From contig NZ_CP060404.1 in the NCBI RefSeq assembly GCF_014295035.1, positions 6,984,501 to 7,048,500 on the forward strand: a DNA stretch of 64,000 bases, given 5' to 3'. A program made the position numbers and the translations under genes. This document shows positions 24,769 through 33,624 of this stretch, in pieces (position 1 is the stretch's first letter; the number at the start of each line of letters is the position of its first letter). The stretch comes from Streptomyces buecherae. Lineage in GTDB: Bacteria > Actinomycetota > Actinomycetes > Streptomycetales > Streptomycetaceae. A model generated the notes under the pieces. It ran no database searches. It was not told where the DNA came from and saw only the letters and a list, made by a program, of their open reading frames with translations.

Positions 24769-24960
24769 TCAGGCCGCCGTGACGACCTCTTCGCGTATCG
24801 CCTGCCACCACACCGCGCGCAGCCGGTCCAGCTCCCGCAGCTCCGCGGGGGACCAGGATCGCTTGCCTGCCACATACGCCCGGATGGCTTCGTTGGCGAG
24901 GGCGGCGGGCGAACGGGGGCCGGTGGATGGAGGGTTGGTGGGAACCATGCACACCACCAT
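24769..24960 (-). CDS. Small conserved hypothetical protein, 63 aa
   Basis: The frame encodes a compact soluble protein containing SPAALANEAIRAYVAGKRSW, then SPAELRELDRLRAVWWQAIR. It is Trp- and charge-rich, with amphipathic helices and no signal peptide, and differs from the composition of the shadow frames around it. ATG at 24960 and ATG at 24948 (which leaves PTNPPSTGP at the N-terminus) are both possible. Neither has a clear ribosome site. The family is not one I can name. Confidence 0.6.
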   Translation of the reverse strand: MVVCMVPTNPPSTGPRSPAALANEAIRAYVAGKRSWSPAELRELDRLRAVWWQAIREEVVTAA

Positions 24961-25190
24961 AGGGCCGGGGACTGACAACGGACTCACGGCGGGTGTCGCG
25001 CAGGCGTCGGCCACATGAGCTGACCGCCGCGCGCGCCCCGTACGCACCGCCCGCCCCGTAGACACCGCACGCACCACGCCACGCCCGCGCTCGCGTCCAC
25101 ACCCCGCCCGCGCCACGGTCACGCTCGCGCGCCGCCCGCCACCGGTGTCGGCGCGGCCGGGCCGGGCCGGTCCCACATCGGGTGCCGCGA

Positions 25191-25230
25191 CCGCCGCCCG
25201 CGCCCGGAAACAGGGGCGGGGGCGGCGGCG
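25191..25230 (-). terminator. Possible terminator after the TerD gene
   Basis: A GC-rich, slightly imperfect stem (25191-25205 against 25213-25230) around the AT-containing loop GGAAACA lies 20 bases beyond the TerD-like stop on the minus strand. Confidence 0.4.
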
Positions 25231-25250
25231 CGGGCCGTCAGGGTGGGCCG

Positions 25251-26507
25251 TCAGAGCGCGGCGCCGCCGGGCTTGGCCATGCCGCGGACGGTGCGCGCGT
25301 CCACGTACTCGCCCAGTGCCGTCATCTCCCACTCGCCGCTGAACTGGCGAATCATCTTCGCCATCAGCACGCCCGTGCGCGGTTCGGCGTTGGTGAGATC
25401 GAAGCGGACCAGCTCCTCGCCGGTGCCGGCGTCGATCAGCCGGCAGTACGCCTTGGCGACGTCGGTGAACTTCTGGCCGGAGAAGGAGTTGACCGTGAAC
25501 ATCAGCCCGGTCACCTCCGGCGGCAGGCCGCCCAGGTGCACCGTGATGACCTCGTCGTCGCCGCCGCCCTCGCCGGTCAGGTTGTCGCCCGAGTGCTGGA
25601 TCACGCCGTTCAGGATGGAGAGCTTGCCGAAGAAGCAGGCGTCGATCTTCTTGCGGTTGGCGCCGTACGCGATGACGGACGCGTCCAGGTCGATGTCCTT
25701 GCTGCGGAACGCGGGCTCCCAGCCGAGGCCCATCTTCACCGAGGTCAGCAGCGGGCGACCGCCCTTGACCAGCGACACCGTCTGGTTCTTCTGCAGGCTG
25801 ACCCGGCCCTTGTCCAGGTTGATCTTCCCGCCGCCGGCCGGCGGCGGCGGGGGCGCGGCGGGGGCCGTGTGCGGCGCGGGCGGTGTCTGCGGCTGGGGGG
25901 CGGCGGCCGGCGGCGCGGGCGGCGCGGCCGGGAAGCCGGTGGCGGCCGGGGCGGCGGGCGGAGCCGGGGCCGCGGGGGCGGCGGGCTGCGGGGCGGGGGC
26001 CGCCGGCTCCTCCACGCTGACGCCGAAGTCGGTGGCGATGCCCGCGAGGCCGTTCGCGTACCCCTGGCCGACCGCGCGGACCTTCCAGGCGCCCGCCCGC
26101 CGGTAGACCTCGACGACGACCAGCGCCGTCTCCGCGCCGAGCTGCGGCGGCTTGAAGGTCGCGATGACCGAGCCGTCGTCGGCGCCGCGCACCGTGGCCG
26201 TCGGCTCCGTGCCGGCGAAGGTCGCGCCCGGGGCGTCCAGGCTGGCCGTCACCACGATCTTCTCGATGTCGGCGGGGACGGCCGCGGTGTCCACGGTGAT
26301 CGAGTCGCCGGTGCCGCCCGCCGCCGCGCGGTGGCTCACGCCGGGCCCGGTGGGCTGGTTGTAGAAGACGAAGTCGTCGTCGGAGCGCACCTTGCCGTTG
26401 GCGGTGAGCAGCAGGCCCGACACGTCGAGCCGCGCCGGAGCGGTGACGTCCACCGTCACGCGCGGGACGGAGAGAGGAAGATTCGAGCCGGGTGTCATAG
26501 CGGTCAT
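25251..26507 (-). CDS. Two-domain TerD-family stress protein
   Basis: TerD-type proteins bind Ca and belong to tellurite-resistance and stress systems common in Streptomyces. This 418-residue protein has two TerD-like domains: the first (about 1-165) with DDDFVFYNQPTGPGVSH, GDSITVDTAAVPADIEKIVVTASLD and LVVVEVYRRAGAWKVRAVGQGYANGLAGIATDFGV, the second (about 240-418) with KINLDKGRVSLQKNQTVSL, DLDASVIAYG and GEWEMTALGEYVD. A Pro/Ala-rich linker of about 70 residues joins them. ATG at 26507 is used; ATG 26498 (MTPGSN) matches single-domain TerD starts equally well. Confidence 0.9.
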   Translation of the reverse strand: MTAMTPGSNLPLSVPRVTVDVTAPARLDVSGLLLTANGKVRSDDDFVFYNQPTGPGVSHRAAAGGTGDSITVDTAAVPADIEKIVVTASLDAPGATFAGTEPTATVRGADDGSVIATFKPPQLGAETALVVVEVYRRAGAWKVRAVGQGYANGLAGIATDFGVSVEEPAAPAPQPAAPAAPAPPAAPAATGFPAAPPAPPAAAPQPQTPPAPHTAPAAPPPPPAGGGKINLDKGRVSLQKNQTVSLVKGGRPLLTSVKMGLGWEPAFRSKDIDLDASVIAYGANRKKIDACFFGKLSILNGVIQHSGDNLTGEGGGDDEVITVHLGGLPPEVTGLMFTVNSFSGQKFTDVAKAYCRLIDAGTGEELVRFDLTNAEPRTGVLMAKMIRQFSGEWEMTALGEYVDARTVRGMAKPGGAAL

Positions 26508-26823
26508 GTCCCGGGTAACGACCGGGCCCGCTTTACGGTTCCTTGACCAGCGCACCCGGTCAGGACCGGGAACGCGGGCGTCGGGCGGTGGCCGCCCACG
26601 GCCGGGCCGGCCTCTCCCGCCGGGTGCGGCGGCTGTCTCGATCTCGCCCTCGTCGGCCGGGCGGGGAAATAGCCGCGCCCGGCGGCGCGCTGGCCTCGGT
26701 GTGCGTGTCGGCCCGCGAACCGTCGGGCCCGGGGCGCACCGCCAACAGCGCCCCGCACCCCGTGGCGCGCCCCTGGCACCGGCGCCGCCGCGCGCCGGTG
26801 CCGCGAACGCGAGGAGGACGCGG
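26508..26823. other. 316-bp divergent gap between TerD and PPOX genes
   Basis: GC-rich with no gene, strong repeat or riboswitch seen. It must hold the promoters of the two divergent genes. Confidence 0.4.
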
Positions 26824-27243
26824 ATGCCCCTGTCCCTGTCGGAGCGTCAGGACTTTCTCGCCGAGCCGCACGTGGCGGCCCTGGCCGTCGCCGAGGCCGG
26901 CCGCGCGCCGTTGACCGTGCCCGTGTGGTACGCGTACGAGCCGGGCGGCGACGTGCTGGTGATGACCGAGCGCGACTCGCGCAAGGCGCGGCTGATAGCG
27001 GCGGCGGGCCGGTTCTCGCTCCTGGTGCAGCGGACGGAGCCGACGTACCGGTATGTCGCGGTGGAGGGGCCGGTGGTGGCCGTGGAGTCCGCGACGGAGG
27101 CGGAGCTGCGCGCGCTCTCCGCCCGCTACCTGCCCGCCGAGCGGGTCGACGACTACGTGGCGGGGATGGTGGCCGGCACGACGGATCTGGTCAACCTCCG
27201 ACTGCGCGTCGAGCGGTGGCTGTCGGCCGATCCGGGGACGTGA
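26824..27243 (+). CDS. PPOX-class (split-barrel flavin/F420) oxidoreductase
   Basis: A 139-residue protein of the pyridoxamine-5'-phosphate oxidase-like split-barrel family, often F420-dependent in actinobacteria. It shows LAEPHVAALAVAEAGRAPLTVPVWYAYEPGGDVLVMT and RKARLIAAAGRFSLLVQRTEPTYRYVAVEGPV, the usual cofactor-binding strands. ATG at 26824 follows GAGGAGG. Its last 53 bases overlap the 3' end of the convergent EamA gene. The reaction is unknown. Confidence 0.9.
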   Translation: MPLSLSERQDFLAEPHVAALAVAEAGRAPLTVPVWYAYEPGGDVLVMTERDSRKARLIAAAGRFSLLVQRTEPTYRYVAVEGPVVAVESATEAELRALSARYLPAERVDDYVAGMVAGTTDLVNLRLRVERWLSADPGT

Positions 27244-28186
27244 CCGGGTCGGCGCCGGTGTCCGCGGGCCGACCGGCCTCGGCGGTGGTGTCGGTGGTGG
27301 GCGCCGGGCGGGGCCGGTTGCCGAGCGTGGCAGCCGCCACGCCGGCCACGCAGACCGCCATGCCCACCAAGCCCAGCGCCGCCGGCCGCGTGCCCCACAT
27401 CGCGTACGCCCACAGGGCCGTCGTCGGCGGGGTGAGGTAGATGAGCGCGCTGGTGCGGGTGATGCCGTCGCGGCGCAGGCTCAGCCAGTAGAAGCCGTAG
27501 CCGCCCAGCGTGGAAAGCAGGACGACCCAGCCGACGGCCACCCAGAAGGCGCCCGTGGCGGGCGCGTCGGCGTGGCCGGCGCCGCCGGCCACGGCGGAGA
27601 ACAGCAGCGCGCTGGTCACGCAGTGCAGGGGCAGGGCGTCGGTGGGCGAGAGCGGCGCGCGGGCCCGGCGTTCGAGGAAGCTCGCGGCGAGCAGGGCCGC
27701 CATGCCGGCGAAGGGCAGCGCGTACGCCCACGCCGGAGCCGTCGCGCCGGACAGGTCGCCGCGCACCACCAGCGCGACGCCGACCAGCCCGACACCGAGC
27801 CCCCACCACTGCCGCGCGGTGACCCGCTCGCCGAGGAGCCGGCCGGCCAGCGCGCCCACGGCCAGCGGTTGCAGGGCCGCGATGAGCGCACAGGTGCCCG
27901 AGGGCACGCCGAGCCCGACGGCCCACACGATGGGTCCGACGTAGCAACCCTGCGAGAGCACGCCGATCAACGACTGCTCGGCCACCGCGCGGGCGGGCAG
28001 CCGCCTGCGGCGCAGCGCCAGCCAGGCCGCGCCGAGCAGCGCGGCGGCGACGGTGAACCGCCACATCAGCAGGGTGTCCACGGGGGCGTGCCGGGTGCCG
28101 AGCTCGGCCCCGACGAAGCCGGAGCTCCACATCACCACCAGGCCGCTGGCCAGGGCCGCCGAACCGATCGCGCTGGATGCGGGCAT
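27191..28186 (-). CDS. EamA (DMT superfamily) exporter
   Basis: A 331-residue membrane protein with about ten hydrophobic helices and two EamA halves (first from MWSSGFVGAELGTRHAP, second from WAYALPFAGMAALLAASFLERRARAP). Members export amino acids, metabolites or drugs. The hydrophilic tail from about residue 290 is Thr/Pro-rich. It is divergent from a TetR gene with a 22-bp palindrome between, so the TetR probably controls it. Its 3' end overlaps the PPOX gene by 53 bp. Confidence 0.9.
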   Translation of the reverse strand: MPASSAIGSAALASGLVVMWSSGFVGAELGTRHAPVDTLLMWRFTVAAALLGAAWLALRRRRLPARAVAEQSLIGVLSQGCYVGPIVWAVGLGVPSGTCALIAALQPLAVGALAGRLLGERVTARQWWGLGVGLVGVALVVRGDLSGATAPAWAYALPFAGMAALLAASFLERRARAPLSPTDALPLHCVTSALLFSAVAGGAGHADAPATGAFWVAVGWVVLLSTLGGYGFYWLSLRRDGITRTSALIYLTPPTTALWAYAMWGTRPAALGLVGMAVCVAGVAAATLGNRPRPAPTTDTTAEAGRPADTGADPVTSPDRPTATARRAVGG

Positions 28187-28240
28187 GGGAGTTCCCCTCG
28201 TCGGTCGCGGGCGCACGCCGGCGACGCACCCGGCGTGCGG

Positions 28241-28296
28241 AGGTAAACCGATCGGTTTACCTGACTCTCCCACTACACTAAACAGATCGGTTTACC
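28241..28296. promoter_or_regulatory. Double palindromic operator between EamA exporter and tetR
   Basis: 28241-28262 is a perfect 22-bp palindrome with half-site AGGTAAACCGA. A second copy at 28279-28294, TAAACAGATCGGTTTA, has one mismatched pair. The centres are about 35 bp apart. The layout is typical for a TetR that represses both itself and the divergent exporter. Confidence 0.85.
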
Positions 28297-28344
28297 GTCA
28301 AGCGGTCAACGCGTCGCGGGTACGACGAGCGGGAGGCGAGCGCG

Positions 28345-28980
28345 ATGGGCTCTGGGGCCACGGGAGCGGCGGCGCGGCGCGCCGCGCTGACGCCCGGGGC
28401 GCGGCGGGTCCTCGACGCGGCGGCCGAGCTGTTCTACGAGCGCGGCATCAACGCGGTCGGCGTCGACCTCATCGCCCAGCGGGCCCAGGTCACCAAGAAG
28501 ACGCTCTACGACCGGTTCGGCTCGAAGGAGGCGCTGGTCGCCGCGTACCTCCGGGAGCGCGACGAGCGCTGGCGCCGCTGGCTGCCGGCCCGCCTCGACG
28601 AGGCGGCGCGGGCGGGCGGGCCGGACCCGGAGGCCGTCGCCATCGCCCGGGTGCTGGCGACCTTCGACGCGCTGGAGGTGTGGACGTGCCGCGAGAACCC
28701 GCGCGGCTGCGGCTTCGTCAACGCCGCGGCCGAGCTGCCCGACCTCACGCACCCGGGGCGCGTGGTGATCGCCGAGCAGAAGCGGTGGTTCCGCGACTAC
28801 CTGCGCGAACTGTGCCGCGCCACCTCCGCGAGCGACCCGGACGACCTGGCCGACGAACTCGCGCTGCTGCACGAGGGGGCCATGGTGCTCGGCGGCCTCG
28901 ACGCCGTGGCGGAGCCGGTGCCGCTGGCGCGCCGGCTGGCCGTACGGGCCCTGACCCAGCGCGGCCTGCCGGCGGCGTGA
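28345..28980 (+). CDS. TetR-family regulator divergent from EamA exporter
   Basis: A 211-residue regulator: HTH at about residues 18-62 (RVLDAAAELFYERGINAVGVDLIAQRAQVTKKTLYDRFGSKEALVAAYL) and a ligand domain with WTCRENPRGCGFVNAAAELPD, whose two cysteines could sense ligand or redox state. ATG at 28345 follows GGGAGG. It most likely represses itself and the exporter through the palindromes at 28241-28296. Confidence 0.92.
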   Translation: MGSGATGAAARRAALTPGARRVLDAAAELFYERGINAVGVDLIAQRAQVTKKTLYDRFGSKEALVAAYLRERDERWRRWLPARLDEAARAGGPDPEAVAIARVLATFDALEVWTCRENPRGCGFVNAAAELPDLTHPGRVVIAEQKRWFRDYLRELCRATSASDPDDLADELALLHEGAMVLGGLDAVAEPVPLARRLAVRALTQRGLPAA

Positions 28981-29205
28981 CCCGGGGCGGGCGCGCCGGG
29001 TACGGCCCGGCGAACCCACGGCCCGACAACCCCTCGGCGTACGCGGCCGACTCGGCCTTGGCCCCGCCCGCGACGGCCGCCGACCGGCGCCCTTGACCCC
29101 CCGGAAACGACGGCCCTAGAGTCCCCGGAGATTCGCCGTCGCGGTGGGCGAAAACGGAGCGGGAGCGGCCCCGGCGGGGCGCGCGCACGAGGGAGGGAGC
29201 CCGCC

Positions 29206-30804
29206 GTGCCGGTACCAGTGTGGAGCGTCGACCCGCGCACCGGGCAGCGGCGGGAGCAGGCGGCCACCGAGGCCGACGCCGCCGCCGTCGACCGGGCGGT
29301 GGACGCCGCCCACGCGGCCAGCGCGGCCCTCGCCGACCGGGCGACCCGCGCCACCTTCCTGCGCGCCGCCGCGGCGCTCTTCGAGGAGGAGGCCGAGGCC
29401 GTGGTGGCCGTCGCCGACGCGGAGACCGCGCTCGGCCCCGGCCGGCTCAACGGCGAACTCGCCCGTACCGCCTACCAGTTGCGCTCCTTCGCGGACGTGG
29501 TGGACGAGGGCGAGTACCTCGACGTGACCATCGACCACGCCGCCCCCGAACTCACCCCGCCCCGCCCCGACCTGCGCCGCTACAAGCTGCCGCTGGGCGT
29601 CGTCGCCGTCTACAGCGCCAGCAACTTCCCGCTGGCCTTCTCCGTGCCGGGCGGCGACACCGCGAGCGCCCTGGCGGCCGGCTGCCCCGTCGTCGTCAAG
29701 GCCCACCCCGACCACCCCGCCACCTCCGAGCTGTGCGCCGCCCTGCTGCGCCGCGCGGCCGAGCGCGGCGGCCTGCCCGCGGCGGTGCTCGGCCTCGTGC
29801 ACGGCTTCGACGCCGGCGTCGCCCTCATCAACCACCCGCTGGTGCGGGCCGCCGGGTTCACCGGCTCCGTGCGCGGCGGCCGGGCGCTGTACGACGCCGC
29901 CGCCGCGCGCCCGCACCCGATCCCGTTCTACGGCGAACTCGGCAGCCTCAACCCGGTGGTGATCACCGAGGCGGCGGCGCGGGAGCGGGCGGAGACGATC
30001 GGCAAGGGGCTCGCGGGCTCGATGACGCTCGGCGTCGGCCAGTTCTGCGTCAAGCCCGGCCTGGTGCTCGCCCCGGCGACCGAGGCCGGCGACCGGGTCC
30101 TCGCCAGCCTGACCGAGACGGTCGGCGCCACCCCGCCCGGCGTGCTGCTCGACGCCCGGATGCGGGACGCGTTCGTGGCGGGCGTGCGGGAACGCGCCGC
30201 GCTCCCCGAGGTGCGCGCCGACCTGCCGGGTGAGGGCGCCGGGGAGCCGGGGCAACGGTCGCCGGACGGCTCGGTCCGCGCCGGGGTGCTCACCGTGCCC
30301 GCCGCCCACCTGGCCGCCGAAGGCCCGTACGACCTGCTGCTTGAGGAGTGCTTCGGCCCGGTCACCGTCGTCGCCCGCTACGCGCGGGAGGAGGAGATCG
30401 GCGCGGTGCTGCGGCGGCTGCCGGGGAACCTCACCGCCACCGCGCAGCTCAGCGCCGCCGAGTGCGGGGCCGACGAGACGGACGGTGCCCGGGCGGCGGA
30501 AGAGCCGGATGAGGCGCGGCGGCGGGCGGCTCGGCTGCTCGAACAGCTCACCCCGCTCGCCGGGCGGCTGCTGGTCAACGGCTGGCCCACCGGCGTCGCC
30601 GTCGCGCCGGCCCAGCACCACGGCGGCCCGTACCCGGCCACCACCTCCACCACCACGTCCGTGGGCACCCGGGCCATCGACCGCTGGTTGCGCCCGGTCG
30701 TCTACCAGGACACCCCGCCCGCCCTGCTCCCGCCCGAACTGCGCCCGCACAACCCGCTGGGCCTGCCCCGGCGCGTGGACGGACGCTTCGAGCCGCGCGC
30801 CTGA
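29206..30804 (+). CDS. NADP-dependent aldehyde dehydrogenase (ketoglutarate semialdehyde dehydrogenase type)
   Basis: A 532-residue soluble enzyme that oxidises an aldehyde to an acid. It falls in the subgroup of long ALDHs that includes 2,5-dioxovalerate dehydrogenase. The catalytic cysteine is in GVGQFCVKPGLVLAP, the general-base glutamate in PFYGELGSLNPVVI, and the cofactor region in YSASNFPLAFSVPGGDTASALAAGCPVVVKAHPDHP. A hydrophilic insertion of about 25 residues (around CGADETDGARAAEEPDEARR) lies near residue 430. The start is GTG at 29206 after GAGGGAGG. The substrate is not settled by context. Confidence 0.88.
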   Translation: MPVPVWSVDPRTGQRREQAATEADAAAVDRAVDAAHAASAALADRATRATFLRAAAALFEEEAEAVVAVADAETALGPGRLNGELARTAYQLRSFADVVDEGEYLDVTIDHAAPELTPPRPDLRRYKLPLGVVAVYSASNFPLAFSVPGGDTASALAAGCPVVVKAHPDHPATSELCAALLRRAAERGGLPAAVLGLVHGFDAGVALINHPLVRAAGFTGSVRGGRALYDAAAARPHPIPFYGELGSLNPVVITEAAARERAETIGKGLAGSMTLGVGQFCVKPGLVLAPATEAGDRVLASLTETVGATPPGVLLDARMRDAFVAGVRERAALPEVRADLPGEGAGEPGQRSPDGSVRAGVLTVPAAHLAAEGPYDLLLEECFGPVTVVARYAREEEIGAVLRRLPGNLTATAQLSAAECGADETDGARAAEEPDEARRRAARLLEQLTPLAGRLLVNGWPTGVAVAPAQHHGGPYPATTSTTTSVGTRAIDRWLRPVVYQDTPPALLPPELRPHNPLGLPRRVDGRFEPRA

Positions 30805-30948
30805 CCGCGACGCCCGCCCGCGCGCCCGAGACGACTCCCGAGACGGCGCGCGGGAGCGCGGCACGGGCCGGGCAGCGGCGCGTACGGCGTGGTGGGGAGT
30901 GGCGATGCGGCATGGACGCGCCAGGCGCACGCCCCGCATAGTGAGGTC

Positions 30949-32010
30949 ATGGAGAGCCTGGCAACGGATCGCACGGTCCGCGAGCAGTTCGCGGCGGAGA
31001 CCACCTACCTCAACACCGCCTCCCTCGGCGTCCTGCCCCGGGACGCCGCCGACGCCGTACGCACCGCCATCGCCGAGTACAGCGTGGGGCGGCCGTACGT
31101 CCGCGAGGGCTTCGAGGCGGTGCAGGAGGCCCGCGAGTTGTTCGCCCGGCTGGTCGGGGTCGACGCCTCGCGGGTGGCGGCCGGCGCCTCGGTCGCGGTG
31201 TACGCCGGACTGCTGGCCACCGCGCTGCCCGCGGGCGCGGAAGTGCTCGTCGCGGACGACGACTTCAGCTCGCTGGTCAACCCGTTCGCCGTGCGCGGCG
31301 ACCTCAAGCTGCGCAGCGTCCCGCTGCCGGAACTGGCGGACGCCGTGCGGCCCGGCACCGCGCTGGTCGCCGTGAGCGCCGTGCAGTCGGCGGACGGCCG
31401 GATCGCCGACCTCGCCGCGATCCGGGACGCGGCCCGCGCGCACGGCGCGCGGACCTTCGTCGACGCCAGCCAGGCCGTGGGCTGGCTCCCGCTGCGCGCC
31501 GACGACTTCGACTACCTGGCGACGGTGGGCTACAAGTGGCTGCTGGCCCCGCGCGGCGCGGCCTTCCTGGTCACCCCCGACGACCGGTCCGACGTCACGC
31601 CGGTCTTCGCGGGCTGGGTCGCCGGCGAGGTGCCGTACGACTCCTGCTACGGGCCGGTCACCCAGCTCGCGCGGTCCGCGCGGCGCTTCGACGAGAGCCC
31701 CAGCCTGCTCGCGTACAGCGCGGCCCGGCACACGCTCGCGCTGATCGAGCGGCTCGGCCCGCAGCGCATCGGCGCGCACAACGCCGCGCTCGCCGACCGC
31801 TTCCGCGCCGGGCTCGCGCGGCTCGGGCACGAGCCGGTGGCGGCCCCCGGTTCGGCGATCGTCGCGGTGCCGGGGCTCGGGCACGCGGCGGAGCGGCTGG
31901 CCGCGGCGGACGTGCTGGTCTCCAGCCGGAACGGCTTCCTGCGGGCGGCGTTCCACCTGTACAACACCGACGCCGACGTGGACCGGGCGCTGGACGTGCT
32001 CGGCGGCTGA
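30949..32010 (+). CDS. Class V aminotransferase (cysteine desulfurase-like fold)
   Basis: A 353-residue PLP enzyme. The N-terminus has ETTYLNTASLGVLPR, the middle DASQAVGWLPLRADDFDYLATVGYKWLLAPRGAAFLV with the PLP lysine in GYKWL. The segment corresponding to the desulfurase active-site loop has no HCA motif, so this is not a NifS/SufS sulfur donor. ATG at 30949 lies 6 bases after a CATAGT box, so it may be leaderless. It is convergent with ectD, with a 22-bp terminator between. The substrate is unknown. Confidence 0.88.
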   Translation: MESLATDRTVREQFAAETTYLNTASLGVLPRDAADAVRTAIAEYSVGRPYVREGFEAVQEARELFARLVGVDASRVAAGASVAVYAGLLATALPAGAEVLVADDDFSSLVNPFAVRGDLKLRSVPLPELADAVRPGTALVAVSAVQSADGRIADLAAIRDAARAHGARTFVDASQAVGWLPLRADDFDYLATVGYKWLLAPRGAAFLVTPDDRSDVTPVFAGWVAGEVPYDSCYGPVTQLARSARRFDESPSLLAYSAARHTLALIERLGPQRIGAHNAALADRFRAGLARLGHEPVAAPGSAIVAVPGLGHAAERLAAADVLVSSRNGFLRAAFHLYNTDADVDRALDVLGG

Positions 32011-32076
32011 GGCGCCACGGCCGAAGGCCGCACACCGCGGCCGCACGACACGACCGCACCACGCACCACACACCAC

Positions 32077-32123
32077 GCGCCGCGGGGCGGCGGTGGCCCA
32101 AGGCCACCGCCGCCCCGCGGCGC
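32077..32123. terminator. Very strong bidirectional terminator between aminotransferase and ectD
   Basis: A perfect 22-bp stem (32077-32098 with 32102-32123) and a 3-nt loop lies between two convergent genes, 14 bases from the ectD stop. Confidence 0.9.
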
Positions 32124-32136
32124 TGCCGCCGGTTGC

Positions 32137-33048
32137 CTAGCGCACCGGCGTGAACGGTGGACGCGCGCCGATGAACTCGGGGCGCGGCACCGGGGCGGCG
32201 AACGGATCGGTCGCCGGGTTGTCCATGCTGTTGAAGACGATGAACACGTTGCTGCGCGGGTACGGGGTGATGTTGTCCCCGCTGCCGTGCATGCAGTTGC
32301 AGTCGAACCAGGTCGCCGCGCCGGCCTTGCCGGTGAACAGGCGGATGCCGTGCGCGTCGGCGAGCTTCGTCAGCGCCTCGTCGGACGGCGTGCCGGCGTC
32401 CTGCATCTGGAGCGACTTCTTGTAGTTGTCCTTCGGCGTCGCCCCGGCGCAGCCGAGGAACGTCTTGTGCGACCCGGGCATGATCATCAGGCCGCCGTTG
32501 GTGTCGTAGTTCTCGGTCAGGGCGATCGAGACGGACACCGTCCGCATGTTGGGCAGGCCGTCCTCGGCGTGCCAGGTCTCGAAGTCCGAGTGCCAGTAGA
32601 AGCCGGACGCGCCGAAGCCGGGCTTGACGTTGATCCGGCTCTGGTGGACGTAGACCTCGGAGCCGAGGATCTGCCGCGCCCGGCCGACCACGCGCGGGTC
32701 GCTGACCAGCTTGGCGAACACCTCGCTGATCTTGTGCACCTCGAACACCGACCGCACGTCCTGGGACTTGGGCTCGATGATGGAACGCTCGTCGGCCCTG
32801 ATCGCGGGGTCCGAGACGAGCCGGTCGAGCTCGGCGCGGTAGGTGGCCACCTCGTCCGGCGTGATCAACTGATCCACCGTCAGGAAGCCGTCGCGCTCGT
32901 AGCCCATCAGGTCCGCGTGGTCGATGGGGCCCTGCGCCCATTCGCCGTCCGGCATCGCCCACACCACCGGGTCCTGCCGCGGGGTGGACACCTCGGTGGT
33001 CCCACGGGTCGGGTACAGGTCGGCGGTGCGCTCGGGTGCGGTGGTCAT
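32137..33048 (-). CDS. ectD: Ectoine 5-hydroxylase
   Basis: A 2-oxoglutarate/Fe(II) dioxygenase that converts ectoine to 5-hydroxyectoine, a compatible solute for heat and drought. The 303-residue protein has the iron ligands His153 and Asp155 (FYWHSDFETWHAEDG) and His254 (CNCMHGSGDN), and the EctD signature block QSRINVKPGFGASGFYWHSDFETWH. ATG at 33048 is preceded by GAGAGGAAGG. It is the last gene of ectABCD, 92 bases after ectC. Confidence 0.97.
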   Translation of the reverse strand: MTTAPERTADLYPTRGTTEVSTPRQDPVVWAMPDGEWAQGPIDHADLMGYERDGFLTVDQLITPDEVATYRAELDRLVSDPAIRADERSIIEPKSQDVRSVFEVHKISEVFAKLVSDPRVVGRARQILGSEVYVHQSRINVKPGFGASGFYWHSDFETWHAEDGLPNMRTVSVSIALTENYDTNGGLMIMPGSHKTFLGCAGATPKDNYKKSLQMQDAGTPSDEALTKLADAHGIRLFTGKAGAATWFDCNCMHGSGDNITPYPRSNVFIVFNSMDNPATDPFAAPVPRPEFIGARPPFTPVR

Positions 33049-33140
33049 GGTGTTGCCTTCCTCTCCTCTCGTACGGTCCGTACGTGGCGGGCCGCAGCGG
33101 CCGGCAGCAAGCCGGCGGGCGGCCGGTCGCCGCCCGTGGC

Positions 33141-33545
33141 TCAGGCGTCCGCGGGCTCCGTGAGCAGCGGGTACACGCCGTTCTCGTCGTGGTCCTCGCG
33201 GCCGGTGACCGGCGGGTTGAACACGCACACGCAGCGGAAGTCGGTCTTCGGCCGCATCGTGTGCTTCTCATGGCCGTCCAGCAGGTACATCGTGCCGGGC
33301 GTGATCCAGTGCTTCTCGCCGGTCTCGTCGTTGGTGAGCTCGGCCTCACCCTCCACGCACAGCACGGCCTCGATGTGGTTGGCGTACCACATCGACGTCT
33401 CGGTGCCGGCGTAGAGGATGGTCTCGTGCAGGGAGAAGCCGACGCGCTCCTTGGCGAGCACGATGCGCTTGCTTTCCCAGGTGCCCGACGCGGCCTTCAC
33501 GTGCCGGTCGGTGCCCTCGATGTCCTTGAACGAACGGACGATCAC
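33141..33545 (-). CDS. ectC: Ectoine synthase
   Basis: EctC closes N-gamma-acetyl-diaminobutyrate to ectoine. This 134-residue cupin has the conserved MWYANHIEAVLCVEGEAEL metal-site region and GTMYLLDGHEKHTMRP. The start is GTG (residues VIVRSFKDIEGT). It lies 79 bases after ectB and 92 before ectD. Confidence 0.97.
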   Translation of the reverse strand: MIVRSFKDIEGTDRHVKAASGTWESKRIVLAKERVGFSLHETILYAGTETSMWYANHIEAVLCVEGEAELTNDETGEKHWITPGTMYLLDGHEKHTMRPKTDFRCVCVFNPPVTGREDHDENGVYPLLTEPADA

Positions 33546-33624
33546 GGTGAGTTGATGCCTTTCTCTCGCGTGCCCGGGGGCACGGATGGCCTCCGCGCGG
33601 CGGCCTGCCGCGGGGGTGAAGGGG

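Noticed and set aside
25000..25250. Plus-strand small genes in the gap before TerD
   Set aside because: Only repetitive CGCCC-rich frames without ribosome sites; the stretch is better explained as intergenic with a terminator.
30949..32010. Second cysteine desulfurase
   Set aside because: The class V fold and PLP lysine are present, but no catalytic-cysteine loop like HHCARPVC is found.
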